A stretch of DNA of 64,000 nt from Hymenobacter fodinae (GTDB taxonomy: Bacteria; Bacteroidota; Bacteroidia; Cytophagales; Hymenobacteraceae). A program made the position numbers and the translations under genes. Each line of letters begins with the position of its first letter. The first letter of the stretch is position 1. The notes below the pieces were generated by a model. The model did no database searches and was not told where the DNA came from. It was given only the letters and a program-made list of their open reading frames with translations. The stretch spans positions 1,302,001-1,366,000 of the forward strand of contig NZ_SRLA01000002.1 of the NCBI RefSeq assembly GCF_004745825.1, given 5' to 3'. This document shows positions 25,146 through 33,322 of the stretch, one piece after another.

Positions 25146-26864
25146 ATGGCTTCTTCCTCTTCTGCTTCGTCTCCTGCCAACGTGCGCAAGCGCCGCGACC
25201 TAACGCGCTTCGGACTGGCGTTGCTAGGCCTGTTGCTCCTCAACTTTTTGGGCGCGCTCTACTTCTTTCGGTTTGACATGACGGAGGAAAAGCGCTACAC
25301 CATGTCGGGGGCCACGAAAACGCTGCTGGAGAATCTGAAGCAGCCCGTAACCGTGACAGTGTACCTAGAGGGAGACTTTCCGCCGGCCTTTCGCCGGCTG
25401 CAGCAGTCGGTGCACGAAACGCTGAACGAGATGCAGGTGTACGGCGGCTCTAACCTGCACTACGTGTTCGTAGACCCCTCGGCGGCCGGTACCGAAAAAG
25501 CCCGTAACGAGTATTACGCCACCTTGCTGAAGAAAGGCCTGCGCCCCACTAACCTGGGCGCCAACGAGAACGGCAAACGCGTCGAGAAAATTATTTTCCC
25601 GTGGGCCACGGTCGCCTCGGGTGGCAAAGAGCAGCAGGTGCTGCTGCTGCGCGGCAATCAAGCCGTTCCCTCCGATGTACGCCTCAACCAAAGCATTGAA
25701 GGGTTGGAGTACGAAATAGCCAGCGCCATCCGTAAACTCAGCCCCGGAACACGCAAGCGCATTGGCGTATTGGAAGGCCACGGCGAGTTAAACAACGCCG
25801 AAGCCGGCGACCTGATTGGCTCCCTGCAGCAGTACTATGATGTGTTCCGGGTAAACCTCAACCAAGCTCGGCCTCAAGACCTGAAAACACTCAGCGCCAT
25901 CATTGTGGCTAAGCCCGCCACCGCTTATACGGAGCCAGAGAAATTTAAGCTGGATCAGTTCATCACGCAGGGCGGCAACGCGCTGTTCTTCGTGGACGCT
26001 ATGCGCGTGAACCTCGATAGTGCCAACCGCGGTGGCATGCTCTCATTCCCGCTGCAGCTCAACCTGGAGGATCTGCTATTCAAATACGGCGTGCGCGTAA
26101 ACCCCGACCTGATTCTGGACCTTAACTCCGGAGTCATCCCGATGGTGACTGGCCTAGAAGGGGAGAAGCCGAAGGTAGAGCCCATGCCCTGGCAGTTCTA
26201 TCCACTCATCAACAACTTTAGCCAGCACCCCATTACCCGCAACCTCGATGCGGTGTACACCAAGTTTATCAGTAGCATTGACACGGTGAAGGCTGCGGGC
26301 ATCCGCAAAACGCCGCTGCTATTTACCTCGCGCTATACCCGCGTGCTGCCCTCGCCGGTGCCCGTCAACCTCAACGATGCCCGCTTGGAGCCCGACCAGA
26401 AGCTCTACAAAGACCAGTTCAAGCCCGTGGGCTACCTGCTTGAGGGGCAGTTTCGGTCTCTCTACGCCAACCGCGCCCAGCCCGGCACCACGCAGTACCT
26501 CCCCGAGACTTCCCAGCTGGCTAGGCCAGCTAAGGTGCTGGTGCTCTCCGATGGCGACTTCGTGCGCTCGGAGCTGGACCCCAAAACCGGTCGCCCCTAC
26601 CGCCTGGGCTTTGACCGCCTCGCCAACACTGAGTTTGCCAACCGTGAGCTGGTGCTGAATGCCGTAGATTACATGCTGGACGAAAGCGGCCTTATCTCCG
26701 TGCGTAGCAAGCAAATCACCTTGCGCCCCCTCGATAAGCTGCGGGTAATTGCCGAGCGCCGCCGCTGGCAGTGGCTGAATCTGGTGGCGCCGTTGGCGCT
26801 GCTAGGCCTGTTCGGGGCCGTGCGCGCCTGGCGCCGGAAGCGGCGGTACGCCTCGTTTAGCTAA
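25146..26864 (+). CDS. gldG: Gliding motility-associated ABC transporter substrate-binding/auxiliary protein GldG
   Basis: The 572-residue protein is anchored at both ends: a transmembrane segment near residues 22-42 (FGLALLGLLLLNFLGALYFF) and another near the C-terminus (LVAPLALLGLFGAVRAW), with the large central domain between them. Family landmarks include RFDMTEEKRYTMSGATKTLLENLKQPV, IEGLEYEIASAIRKLSP, VLEGHGEL and FFVDAMRVNLD. It is the third part of the GldAFG transporter and completes the conserved gene order. Confidence 0.93.
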   Translation: MASSSSASSPANVRKRRDLTRFGLALLGLLLLNFLGALYFFRFDMTEEKRYTMSGATKTLLENLKQPVTVTVYLEGDFPPAFRRLQQSVHETLNEMQVYGGSNLHYVFVDPSAAGTEKARNEYYATLLKKGLRPTNLGANENGKRVEKIIFPWATVASGGKEQQVLLLRGNQAVPSDVRLNQSIEGLEYEIASAIRKLSPGTRKRIGVLEGHGELNNAEAGDLIGSLQQYYDVFRVNLNQARPQDLKTLSAIIVAKPATAYTEPEKFKLDQFITQGGNALFFVDAMRVNLDSANRGGMLSFPLQLNLEDLLFKYGVRVNPDLILDLNSGVIPMVTGLEGEKPKVEPMPWQFYPLINNFSQHPITRNLDAVYTKFISSIDTVKAAGIRKTPLLFTSRYTRVLPSPVPVNLNDARLEPDQKLYKDQFKPVGYLLEGQFRSLYANRAQPGTTQYLPETSQLARPAKVLVLSDGDFVRSELDPKTGRPYRLGFDRLANTEFANRELVLNAVDYMLDESGLISVRSKQITLRPLDKLRVIAERRRWQWLNLVAPLALLGLFGAVRAWRRKRRYASFS

Positions 26865-26878
26865 GCTGGCCAGAACGC

Positions 26879-27145
26879 ATGTTAGCAGAACTGCTAGGAG
26901 ACGCAATACTAGAGGGCATAGCAGATGCACTGAGTAAAGCAATACGGTGCGCTGTGGGCTTTGTGTTTCTGTATCTGCGCTATTGGAATACCGAGCGGGT
27001 ACGGCAAGTACTAGCGGAGCAGTATGGTAACAAATACTCTGCAGCAGGTAGCGCAGTTCTAACCAAGTTGGTACAAGGCATTGTTGTTCTTCTGCTCTTG
27101 GCCCTGTGGATAGGGGTGCCTTTATCGGTTTGGCTGCACAAATAG
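26879..27145 (+). CDS. Small hypothetical membrane protein
   Basis: The 88-residue product has one hydrophobic segment in its first half (IRCAVGFVFLYLRYW) and a clear one near the C-terminus (VQGIVVLLLLALWIGVPLSVWL). No family was recognised. It starts 14 bp after gldG and stops 2 bp before the convergent BLUF gene, and has normal codon use, so it is probably real and may be co-transcribed with gldAFG. Confidence 0.6.
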   Translation: MLAELLGDAILEGIADALSKAIRCAVGFVFLYLRYWNTERVRQVLAEQYGNKYSAAGSAVLTKLVQGIVVLLLLALWIGVPLSVWLHK

Positions 27146-27147
27146 GC

Positions 27148-27591
27148 CTAGAACCGTACTTCTTCCTCCGTGATGAATGTGGAAAGCAGGGAGTGCAACG
27201 ACACGTTTTCGTTTTCGGAGTACGTAGCCAGGTACGTGTCAGACTCAGGATTGGTATAGCCTCGTAGCTGGGCGAAGTCATGAGCATTAACCACCCGGAA
27301 GCCCATAGACCACTGCGAGAAGTTACGCTCCCGGATGGGGCCGTCGGAGAGCTTCACCACCTGAAAGTGGCGCTGGTCCTGACTGATGCGCCCAAAGATG
27401 TACTGTATCTCTTCTTGTGTGCCTTCCAGCACCTGAATAATATCGCCTTGGCTGTATAGTAAAATACCCGTCAAGTCATGCGCCTCATTCCAGTTGCGCG
27501 CCTGTCCTAAAATGGCGGTGAGGTCGGCCTCGTTGAAGGGGGTGGTGGCGGTGCTATGATAAACCAAGTGGTAAAGACTGGCAGACGACAT
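27148..27591 (-). CDS. BLUF-domain blue-light sensor
   Basis: The 147-residue protein starts at the ATG 27591; the ORF extends upstream but only the shorter form begins directly at the domain (SSASLYHLVYHSTA). It matches the flavin-binding BLUF fold: Y11 in LVYHS, N35 in ARNWNEAHDLTGILLY, Q53 in IIQVLEG and the WSMGF segment, which are the residues of the photocycle hydrogen-bond network. It binds FAD and reports blue light, usually to a partner protein because short BLUF proteins have no output domain. The C-terminal ~50 residues form the capping helices. It converges on the 88-residue membrane protein. Confidence 0.92.
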   Translation of the reverse strand: MSSASLYHLVYHSTATTPFNEADLTAILGQARNWNEAHDLTGILLYSQGDIIQVLEGTQEEIQYIFGRISQDQRHFQVVKLSDGPIRERNFSQWSMGFRVVNAHDFAQLRGYTNPESDTYLATYSENENVSLHSLLSTFITEEEVRF

Positions 27592-27801
27592 CAGGCAAGC
27601 AAAATAAGAAGCAAAAAAGGTTGTGCAGTGAAGTACTTCTTTTGCTCGTGATAAAGCAATAGTTGAGCTTATGCCAACTACTATATATACCATTTTATAA
27701 TTGAATAATGCCGCTGATAAGACAAATTCGGGTTGTTGTTAACCCGCATGCCATGACGCTCCGATTACCTTCCCAGGGTTTCCAAACCGACTCCCATTTC
27801 C

Positions 27802-27809
27802 TATCTTTG
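27802..27809 (+). promoter_or_regulatory. Promoter -7 element of dnaN
   Basis: TATCTTTG matches the Bacteroidota TAnnTTTG consensus exactly and lies 36 bp before the dnaN ATG. No obvious TTG -33 element is present at the expected distance. Confidence 0.6.
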
Positions 27810-27844
27810 TCGTCTTCTACACCAGCCCAAACCCTGCCTCTTTT

Positions 27845-28969
27845 ATGAAGTTCATCGTTTCGTCTTCCGCCTTGCTCAAACAACTCCAGAGCATCAATGG
27901 CGTGGTCACGAATAACCCCGTGGTACCGATCCTGGAGAACTTTCTCTTCGAGATTGAGGAGGGCAAACTCACCATCACGGCCTCCGATCTGGAGACTAGC
28001 ATGATGACGGAACTGCCCGTAGAGGCCCGCGAAAGTGGCCGCATTGCTGCTCCCGCTCGCATCCTGCTCGATACCTTAAAGAACCTGCCCGACCAGCCCG
28101 TGACTTTCACCCTGGACGAGGAAACGTATACCATTGAAATTGCCAGCTCCAACGGTCGCTACAAGCTGGCCGGCGAGAATGCTACCGATTTTCCCCGCGT
28201 GCCGGTAGTGAAAGGCTCCACGCCGATTGAAATTCCGTCGTCATCGTTGTCGCGGGCTATCAACAAGACCATCTTCGCGGTAAGCACCGACGAGTTGCGC
28301 CCTGCCATGACGGGTATTCTGGTGCAGCTAGCCGACAACCAAGTGACCTTCGTGGCTACTGATGGCCACCGCTTGCTGCGCTACCGCCGCTCCGACGTAG
28401 GCGCCGGCCAGACCGCTAACATCATCATTCCGCGCAAGGCCTTTAATCTGTTGAAAGGTGCGCTGCCCTCGGAGGCTACCACGGTGCGCGTAGAGTTCAA
28501 CAACTCCAATGCCTTCTTCAGCTTTAACCAGATGCGCCTCGTGTGCCGCTTGATTGATGAGCGCTACCCCGATTACGAGAACGTAATTCCGGTTAGCAAC
28601 CCCAATAAGCTCATCATTAGCCGTCAGGAGTTGTTGAATTCGGTAAAGCGTATCAGCATCTACTCCAACAAAACCACCCACCAAGTACGGCTGCGCCTGG
28701 CCGGTTCGGAGCTGACGGTATCGGCTGAAGACCTTGACTTCTCGAACGAAGCCAACGAGAAGCTAGCCTGCCAGTACGATGGCGAGGATATGGAAATCGG
28801 CTTCAACGCCAAATTCCTGACCGAGATGCTCTCAAACATTGACTCCGAAGAAATTACCCTGGAGTTGAGCACCCCGAACCGTGCTGGTTTGCTGATGCCG
28901 ACCACTCCCGACGACAACGAGAACATCCTGATGCTGGTGATGCCAGTGATGCTGAACAACTACGTGTAA
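27845..28969 (+). CDS. dnaN: DNA polymerase III beta subunit (sliding clamp)
   Basis: The 374-residue protein starts MKFIVSSSALLKQLQSINGVV, typical for DnaN. Three similar clamp domains follow (roughly 1-120, 125-245, 250-374), with landmarks ASDLETSM, VATDGHRLLRYRR, FSFNQMRLVCRLIDERYPDYENVIP and the C-terminal LVMPVML. It encircles DNA as a dimer and tethers polymerase III. dnaA is not adjacent. gldC follows 92 bp downstream after a strong hairpin. Confidence 0.97.
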   Translation: MKFIVSSSALLKQLQSINGVVTNNPVVPILENFLFEIEEGKLTITASDLETSMMTELPVEARESGRIAAPARILLDTLKNLPDQPVTFTLDEETYTIEIASSNGRYKLAGENATDFPRVPVVKGSTPIEIPSSSLSRAINKTIFAVSTDELRPAMTGILVQLADNQVTFVATDGHRLLRYRRSDVGAGQTANIIIPRKAFNLLKGALPSEATTVRVEFNNSNAFFSFNQMRLVCRLIDERYPDYENVIPVSNPNKLIISRQELLNSVKRISIYSNKTTHQVRLRLAGSELTVSAEDLDFSNEANEKLACQYDGEDMEIGFNAKFLTEMLSNIDSEEITLELSTPNRAGLLMPTTPDDNENILMLVMPVMLNNYV

Positions 28970-28999
28970 TCTCGGTTTGACTGAACAATTCAAGTAGTT

Positions 29000-29039
29000 C
29001 GTCATGCTGCGCGAAGCATTACCCTCGCGCAGCATGACG
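29000..29039. repeat. Hairpin repeat between dnaN and gldC, REP-like and terminator-like
   Basis: A perfect 15-bp stem (29000-29014 with 29025-29039) followed by a T-rich run (29040-29047). It can end dnaN transcription. Its arms begin with CGTCATG, like the long repeat at 61487-61582, so it may belong to the same dispersed family. Confidence 0.7.
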
Positions 29040-29061
29040 TTCTTTTTTAATCTTTCGCAGC

Positions 29062-29400
29062 ATGAAAAAATCTGAAATCCGCTTCAGCATTGCCCTCGAC
29101 GATCAGAAAGTGCCCGAGGCTATTAGCTGGTCGGCCACCGACGCGGGTCCTGATATCCACTTCGCCAAAGCCATCAACATTGCCCTCTGGGACCGGGATG
29201 AGCGTGGCACCATGAAGATCGACCTATGGACCAAGGAGATGCCCGTTGATGAGATGAAGCGCTTCTACGTAGATACCATGGGCGCCATGGCCGAGAGCAT
29301 CGTAACGGCTACCAACGACTCGGTAATGGCTACCAAAATGCGCGACCTATGCCGTGTGCTGATGGACCATATCGAGGAGGAAGAGCGCAAGCAGCGTTAA
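29062..29400 (+). CDS. gldC: Gliding motility protein GldC
   Basis: The 112-residue cytoplasmic protein begins MKKSEIRFSIALDDQKVPEAISWSA and contains DIHFAKAINIALWDRD, GTMKIDLWTKEMPVDEMKRFYVDTM and a helical tail. These match GldC of Bacteroidota, which supports gliding together with GldB in Flavobacterium and is widespread even in non-gliding relatives. No gldB is adjacent here. It converges on the secreted protein at 29473. Confidence 0.92.
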   Translation: MKKSEIRFSIALDDQKVPEAISWSATDAGPDIHFAKAINIALWDRDERGTMKIDLWTKEMPVDEMKRFYVDTMGAMAESIVTATNDSVMATKMRDLCRVLMDHIEEEERKQR

Positions 29401-29419
29401 TACACCTGATTGAACATAG

Positions 29420-29453
29420 AAAAGCCCCACCAGAGTTATCCGGTGGGGCTTTT
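29420..29453. terminator. Bidirectional intrinsic terminator
   Basis: A 12-bp stem (29420-29431 with 29442-29453) with A-rich and T-rich flanks lies between gldC and the convergent secreted-protein gene. Confidence 0.85.
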
Positions 29454-29472
29454 TATATCTAAGCCACTATTT

Positions 29473-29991
29473 TTAGCGAGCAGTGGGAGCTGGAGTAGTC
29501 GTCCGGGCTGGGCCAATGGTGGCACCCCGGCTGCTGGCTGGCAGCGGGTTTTGCACAGAGTTTACGAATATGGCATCCGCAGATTTTGCCGCGTAGTCGC
29601 GGTCATACTTGCGGAAAGTGGCGCGAGAGTCGTAGTAGTTGCTGTACTGGTCGGTGGAGAGTACCGCTTGGAGCTCCTTATCACGCTCTTTGCACACGGC
29701 ATCACACTGCTCCGTGATGAGCTTCTGGTTGCCGGCGTGCTTCTGCTCGATAGCCGCCATTTTAGCCACCTTATCTTCGTTGATAGCCCGGAGCTTAGTG
29801 GCTTGGTAACCATTCAAACGAAGGTCGCGGGCCATCTGATCGGAGAGGCGCTTGGCACGCTCTTGTACGGGGTTCAGACGGGGCGAGGGCTTGGTTTTAT
29901 CTTGAGGTTGAGTTAGAGACGGTTTCTGCTGGGCCTGCGAGCCGACGGTAGCGGCAAGGAGCAGGGCAGCGGTGGCAAGTTGCTTTCTCAT
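29473..29991 (-). CDS. Small secreted hypothetical protein, helical
   Basis: The 172-residue protein starts at 29991 with a signal peptide (MRKQLATAALLLAATVGSQAQ). A Pro/Lys-rich linker (about 22-40) is followed by a charged helical region (AKRLSDQMARDLRLNGYQATKLRAINEDKVAKMAAIEQ) that resembles in style periplasmic Spy/CpxP-like or DUF4890-like helical proteins with a repeated L-x2-x-Q heptad. No family could be assigned with confidence. The C-terminus is Pro/Thr-rich. It is a lone gene. Confidence 0.6.
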   Translation of the reverse strand: MRKQLATAALLLAATVGSQAQQKPSLTQPQDKTKPSPRLNPVQERAKRLSDQMARDLRLNGYQATKLRAINEDKVAKMAAIEQKHAGNQKLITEQCDAVCKERDKELQAVLSTDQYSNYYDSRATFRKYDRDYAAKSADAIFVNSVQNPLPASSRGATIGPARTTTPAPTAR

Positions 29992-30145
29992 CAGTATCTG
30001 CACGTTATTTGATCAACAATCAGCGTCAGCCTCCCGATTATGAACTGGTCAGAACCAGGCAGCTTGTCTTGATTATAACGAAAAACTGTGCCAGCGAGTT
30101 TATTCTGAGCCAAAAACATAAGCCAGTAAGTGCGCTGAAAACAAC

Positions 30146-30179
30146 AAACCCAAACGCAACCATTGGTGCGCTTGGGTTT
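30146..30179 (-). terminator. Intrinsic terminator of dcd
   Basis: An 8-bp outer stem (30146-30153 with 30172-30179) and a 4-bp inner stem (30155-30158 with 30167-30170) flank one mismatch. A T-rich run follows on the minus strand. It lies 41 bp beyond the dcd stop. Confidence 0.6.
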
Positions 30180-30219
30180 AAGCAAATGATATAAGGTGTA
30201 CTGCCTGAGCCTTAGTGGC

Positions 30220-30756
30220 CTAGAAGCGGTTCTTCCACATCATCGATTCTACTGGTTTCACAGTGCGCTCATTGTATTTGGCGTTTGCCTTCCGGTTGTA
30301 GAAGGTTTCCACGTCGCCCTGCACGGCAAAGTAGATTAACTGGCCTACAGGCATGAGGTGGTACACGCGCACGGGCATCGATACGCTGATTTCCAATGTC
30401 CAGGTATTGCAGAAGCCAATGTCGCCTTTGCCGGCCGTGGCGTGAATATCTATGCCGAGGCGGCCGACGCTGCTCTTGCCTTCCAGAAATGGCACGTGGG
30501 CGTGACTTTCGGTGTATTCCTCCGTTACGCCCAGGTACAGCGTGCCGGGCTGCAGCACGAAGCCTTCCTCCGGGATTTCAAATACATCTATTTCGTTGTG
30601 CTTCCGAGCATCCAGTACGGCGTCGCGGTAAGTGGCCAGGTAGCGGCCCAAGTGCACATCGTAGGAATTGGTGCCGAGGCAGGTCCGATCGTAGGGCTCA
30701 ATAACAATGTTGCCCCGCTCAATTTCGGCGAGAATCTGCTGGTCGGTGAGAATCAT
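30220..30756 (-). CDS. dcd: dCTP deaminase
   Basis: The 178-residue protein begins MILTDQQILAEIERGNIVIEPYDRTCLGTNSYDVHLG. The catalytic region is visible as LEGKSSVGRLGIDIHATAGKGDIGFCNTWTLEI, including the conserved S-S-V-x-R-x-G-I segment and the glutamate in WTLEIS. It converts dCTP to dUTP, the entry to dTTP synthesis, in a trimeric cytoplasmic enzyme. Whether it also hydrolyses the product to dUMP, as some relatives do, cannot be told from sequence. Confidence 0.93.
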   Translation of the reverse strand: MILTDQQILAEIERGNIVIEPYDRTCLGTNSYDVHLGRYLATYRDAVLDARKHNEIDVFEIPEEGFVLQPGTLYLGVTEEYTESHAHVPFLEGKSSVGRLGIDIHATAGKGDIGFCNTWTLEISVSMPVRVYHLMPVGQLIYFAVQGDVETFYNRKANAKYNERTVKPVESMMWKNRF

Positions 30757-30833
30757 GCGTATTCAGTTAAAAAGTAGAAGCGAAGAGGAAGCTGATTACT
30801 GCCCGAGTGGCCTAGCACAGCATTAGGGCCTCT

Positions 30834-31706
30834 TTACTCGTCATCACCGTCTTCGTAACGGTCTTCGGGTAAAGTACTCGTGCGGCGACGTGCAGCGGGG
30901 CCAGATTTGCGCTCTTCTAGTTCGTCGTTCAGCGCATCGAGGCGGTTGCGCAGATCGGCCAAGGGGCCAGTAATCAGGAAAAGCGTGAGCAGCAGAGAGC
31001 TGCCTGCCAGCAGCAGCGTGAGGTAATCCACCCAGTCGTGGCGGGGCGTTACATCCAATGGGCGCAGGGAAGGGTAGGAGGTAGGAGCCGAGGCTAGGTT
31101 ACCTTCAGGAGCGGGCTGTACATCTTCCTGGGCCACGCCGGTAGGCGCGTTGCTGGGCGTGGCTACTTCGCCGTCGGCGGCGGGTGGCACGGCGGCACCG
31201 TCGGCGGCCAACTCCTCAGGGGCGGGGTCCTGGGAGGCGTTGAACTGCGCAGTGCCCTGCTTGATAACGCGCTGTAGGGCCCGAATGAGAGCTACCCGCT
31301 CGTCGCGGGGCAACACCCGCACAAAAAACTCAAAGTTCTTATCTACCAGTACAGTATTTAGCTGCTTCTCAAACTCAATCAGGTCTGTACGGCCCGAGCC
31401 GAATTTGTTTTTGAAGCGCTCCGATACGTCGTTGTAGTTATGAAATAGCTTCTGCAGGTCGGGGCGGCCGGGGAAGTTGTCAAATTCGCGACGGGCCTTG
31501 GCACTGCGCAGGTTCGAGGGGAATTTGCCACGGGCAAAGGTCTTGTCGTAGACCGTTTCCATGGTGCGGAAGTTTAGCTCATCGACGGTACGCTCGAACA
31601 ACCGTTTGTTGGCTGCCGCCGGAGTTTCCGTTTGGGCGAGGAGCGCGCCGGGAATGGCGAGCCACAGCAGCAAGAGCAATGGAAGAAACGAACAAAATCG
31701 GGGCAT
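30834..31706 (-). CDS. Hypothetical membrane-anchored periplasmic protein
   Basis: The 290-residue protein has a signal peptide (about 1-24), a helical domain (about 35-160) rich in charged residues, a Pro/Ala/Glu-rich linker (about 160-220) and one transmembrane helix near residues 228-250 (YLTLLLAGSSLLLTLFLITG). An acidic, probably cytoplasmic, tail with a short coiled segment follows. No family was recognised. It sits between dcd and hemL on the same strand but with gaps on both sides. Confidence 0.55.
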   Translation of the reverse strand: MPRFCSFLPLLLLLWLAIPGALLAQTETPAAANKRLFERTVDELNFRTMETVYDKTFARGKFPSNLRSAKARREFDNFPGRPDLQKLFHNYNDVSERFKNKFGSGRTDLIEFEKQLNTVLVDKNFEFFVRVLPRDERVALIRALQRVIKQGTAQFNASQDPAPEELAADGAAVPPAADGEVATPSNAPTGVAQEDVQPAPEGNLASAPTSYPSLRPLDVTPRHDWVDYLTLLLAGSSLLLTLFLITGPLADLRNRLDALNDELEERKSGPAARRRTSTLPEDRYEDGDDE

Positions 31707-31807
31707 GGCAGCAAATAGATTTGCCGCAAAGGTAGCCGGTTGCTACCAGGGTTTAGTGAGAGAAGTGAGAAAAGGAGCGGGGTGGTGAGCAAGTGGCCTA
31801 GAAAGAT

Positions 31808-31872
31808 AAAAGCCCCCATCGTCCTCATCAGAGCTAGGGCAGCTGCTGAAGGTGAGGACGGTAGGGGCTTTT
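31808..31872 (-). terminator. Terminator downstream of hemL
   Basis: Two-part stem: AAAAGCCCC (31808-31816) with GGGGCTTTT (31864-31872), and GTCCTCA (31821-31827) with TGAGGAC (31853-31859), with a further GC-rich loop between. It lies 28 bp beyond the hemL stop on the minus strand and may also terminate other transcripts. Confidence 0.65.
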
Positions 31873-31900
31873 ACTCTATTCTGCTTGTGAGAGAAGTGGC

Positions 31901-33223
31901 CTACAGACCGTGTGCCTCCCGCATGGCTTCGCGGCAGGCAGTGAGGTAGGTGTCAACTAGCTCATCGGTAATGGCTGTGCTTACAAACAGCGCCTCGTAT
32001 TGCGCGGGCGCCAGGTAAATGCCCCGGTGAAGCATAGCGCGGAAGTAGCGGCCAAAGGCTTCGGTATCCGACTGCTTGGCTTCTTCCAGGTTAGTAACAG
32101 GCTTATCCGTGAAGAACACGCTGAACATGGAGCCTACTTGGTTCACGGTGTAGTTCAGGCCTAGCTCCTGGCAAATTTGACGGGTGCCATCGGCAATACG
32201 CGTGGTAGTGCGGTTAAGCTGGTCATAGAGCTCGGGGTGCTCCTGCAGGTACGTGAGCTGGGCAATGCCGGCGGCGGTGGCAATGGGGTTGCCGGAGAGT
32301 GTACCGGCCTGGTACACTTTGCCAGCAGGAGCTACCTGATCCATAATGTCTTTTCGGCCTCCGTAGGCGCCCACGGGCATGCCACCCCCGATAATTTTGC
32401 CCAGCGTCGTCATATCGGGCGTGATGCCGTAGAGCTCCTGCGCGCCACCCCGGGCGAGGCGGAAGCCGGTCATCACCTCATCGAAAATAAGCACAATACC
32501 ATGCTGCGTGCACAGGTCGCGTAGGCCTTGCAGGTAGCCTTCTTGTGGGGCTACCAAGCCCATGTTGCCTACTACGGGCTCCAGAATGAGAGCAGCCACC
32601 TGGCCCTCATTGGCCAGAACAACCTGCTCGGCGGCGGCTCGGTCGTTGTAGGGCACGGTGAGAGTATCCTGGGCTACGCCTTCGGTCACGCCGGGTGAGT
32701 CGGGGGCGCCAAGGGTGAGGGCTCCCGAGCCGGCCGCAATCAGGAACGAGTCGCCATGTCCATGGTAGCAGCCTTCAAACTTGATGATCTTGTTCCGGCC
32801 CGTGTAACCGCGTGCCACCCGGATGGCTGACATAGTAGCCTCGGTGCCGGAGTTTACCAGCCGCACTTTCTCGATGCTAGGCACCATCTGCTTGATAAGC
32901 TCAGCCATTTCTACCTCGCGGCGGGTGGGAGCACCAAACGACAACGAGCCTTGGATGGCTTCTTGCACGGCGTTGAGCACCAGATCGGGAGCGTGACCCA
33001 GAATCATGGGTCCCCAAGAGTTAATAAAGTCGAGGTAGCGGTTACCGTCAACATCCGTGAGCCACGCTCCCTTAGCCGACTGCATGAACACCGGATGTCC
33101 ACCCACGGCCCGGAAAGCGCGTACGGGAGAATTTACTCCACCCGGAATGTGGTCTTTGGCGCGGGTAAATAAGGCATCGGAGGTGGTGAGCGTCAGGTCG
33201 GGAGCAGTCAGAGATTCAGACAT
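31901..33223 (-). CDS. hemL: Glutamate-1-semialdehyde 2,1-aminomutase
   Basis: The 440-residue PLP enzyme starts at 33223 (MSESLTAPDL...); the ORF continues 15 codons upstream without support. Key blocks are HIPGGVNSPVRAF, RLVNSGTEATMSAIRVARGYTGR, FEGCYHGHGDSFL, LIFDEVMTGFR and LGKIIGGGMPVGAYGG with the PLP-binding lysine near residue 276. It converts glutamate-1-semialdehyde to 5-aminolevulinate in C5-route tetrapyrrole (heme) synthesis. It stands alone; no other hem gene is near. Confidence 0.96.
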   Translation of the reverse strand: MSESLTAPDLTLTTSDALFTRAKDHIPGGVNSPVRAFRAVGGHPVFMQSAKGAWLTDVDGNRYLDFINSWGPMILGHAPDLVLNAVQEAIQGSLSFGAPTRREVEMAELIKQMVPSIEKVRLVNSGTEATMSAIRVARGYTGRNKIIKFEGCYHGHGDSFLIAAGSGALTLGAPDSPGVTEGVAQDTLTVPYNDRAAAEQVVLANEGQVAALILEPVVGNMGLVAPQEGYLQGLRDLCTQHGIVLIFDEVMTGFRLARGGAQELYGITPDMTTLGKIIGGGMPVGAYGGRKDIMDQVAPAGKVYQAGTLSGNPIATAAGIAQLTYLQEHPELYDQLNRTTTRIADGTRQICQELGLNYTVNQVGSMFSVFFTDKPVTNLEEAKQSDTEAFGRYFRAMLHRGIYLAPAQYEALFVSTAITDELVDTYLTACREAMREAHGL

Positions 33224-33322
33224 GAAAAGTAGGTAGCGTTGGCAGGCGCCAACGGCGTTAAACATCAATAGGAGGGTGGCCTAGCGGGCGCGAGCCACAG
33301 AGTGGCAGGCTATATAACTAAC

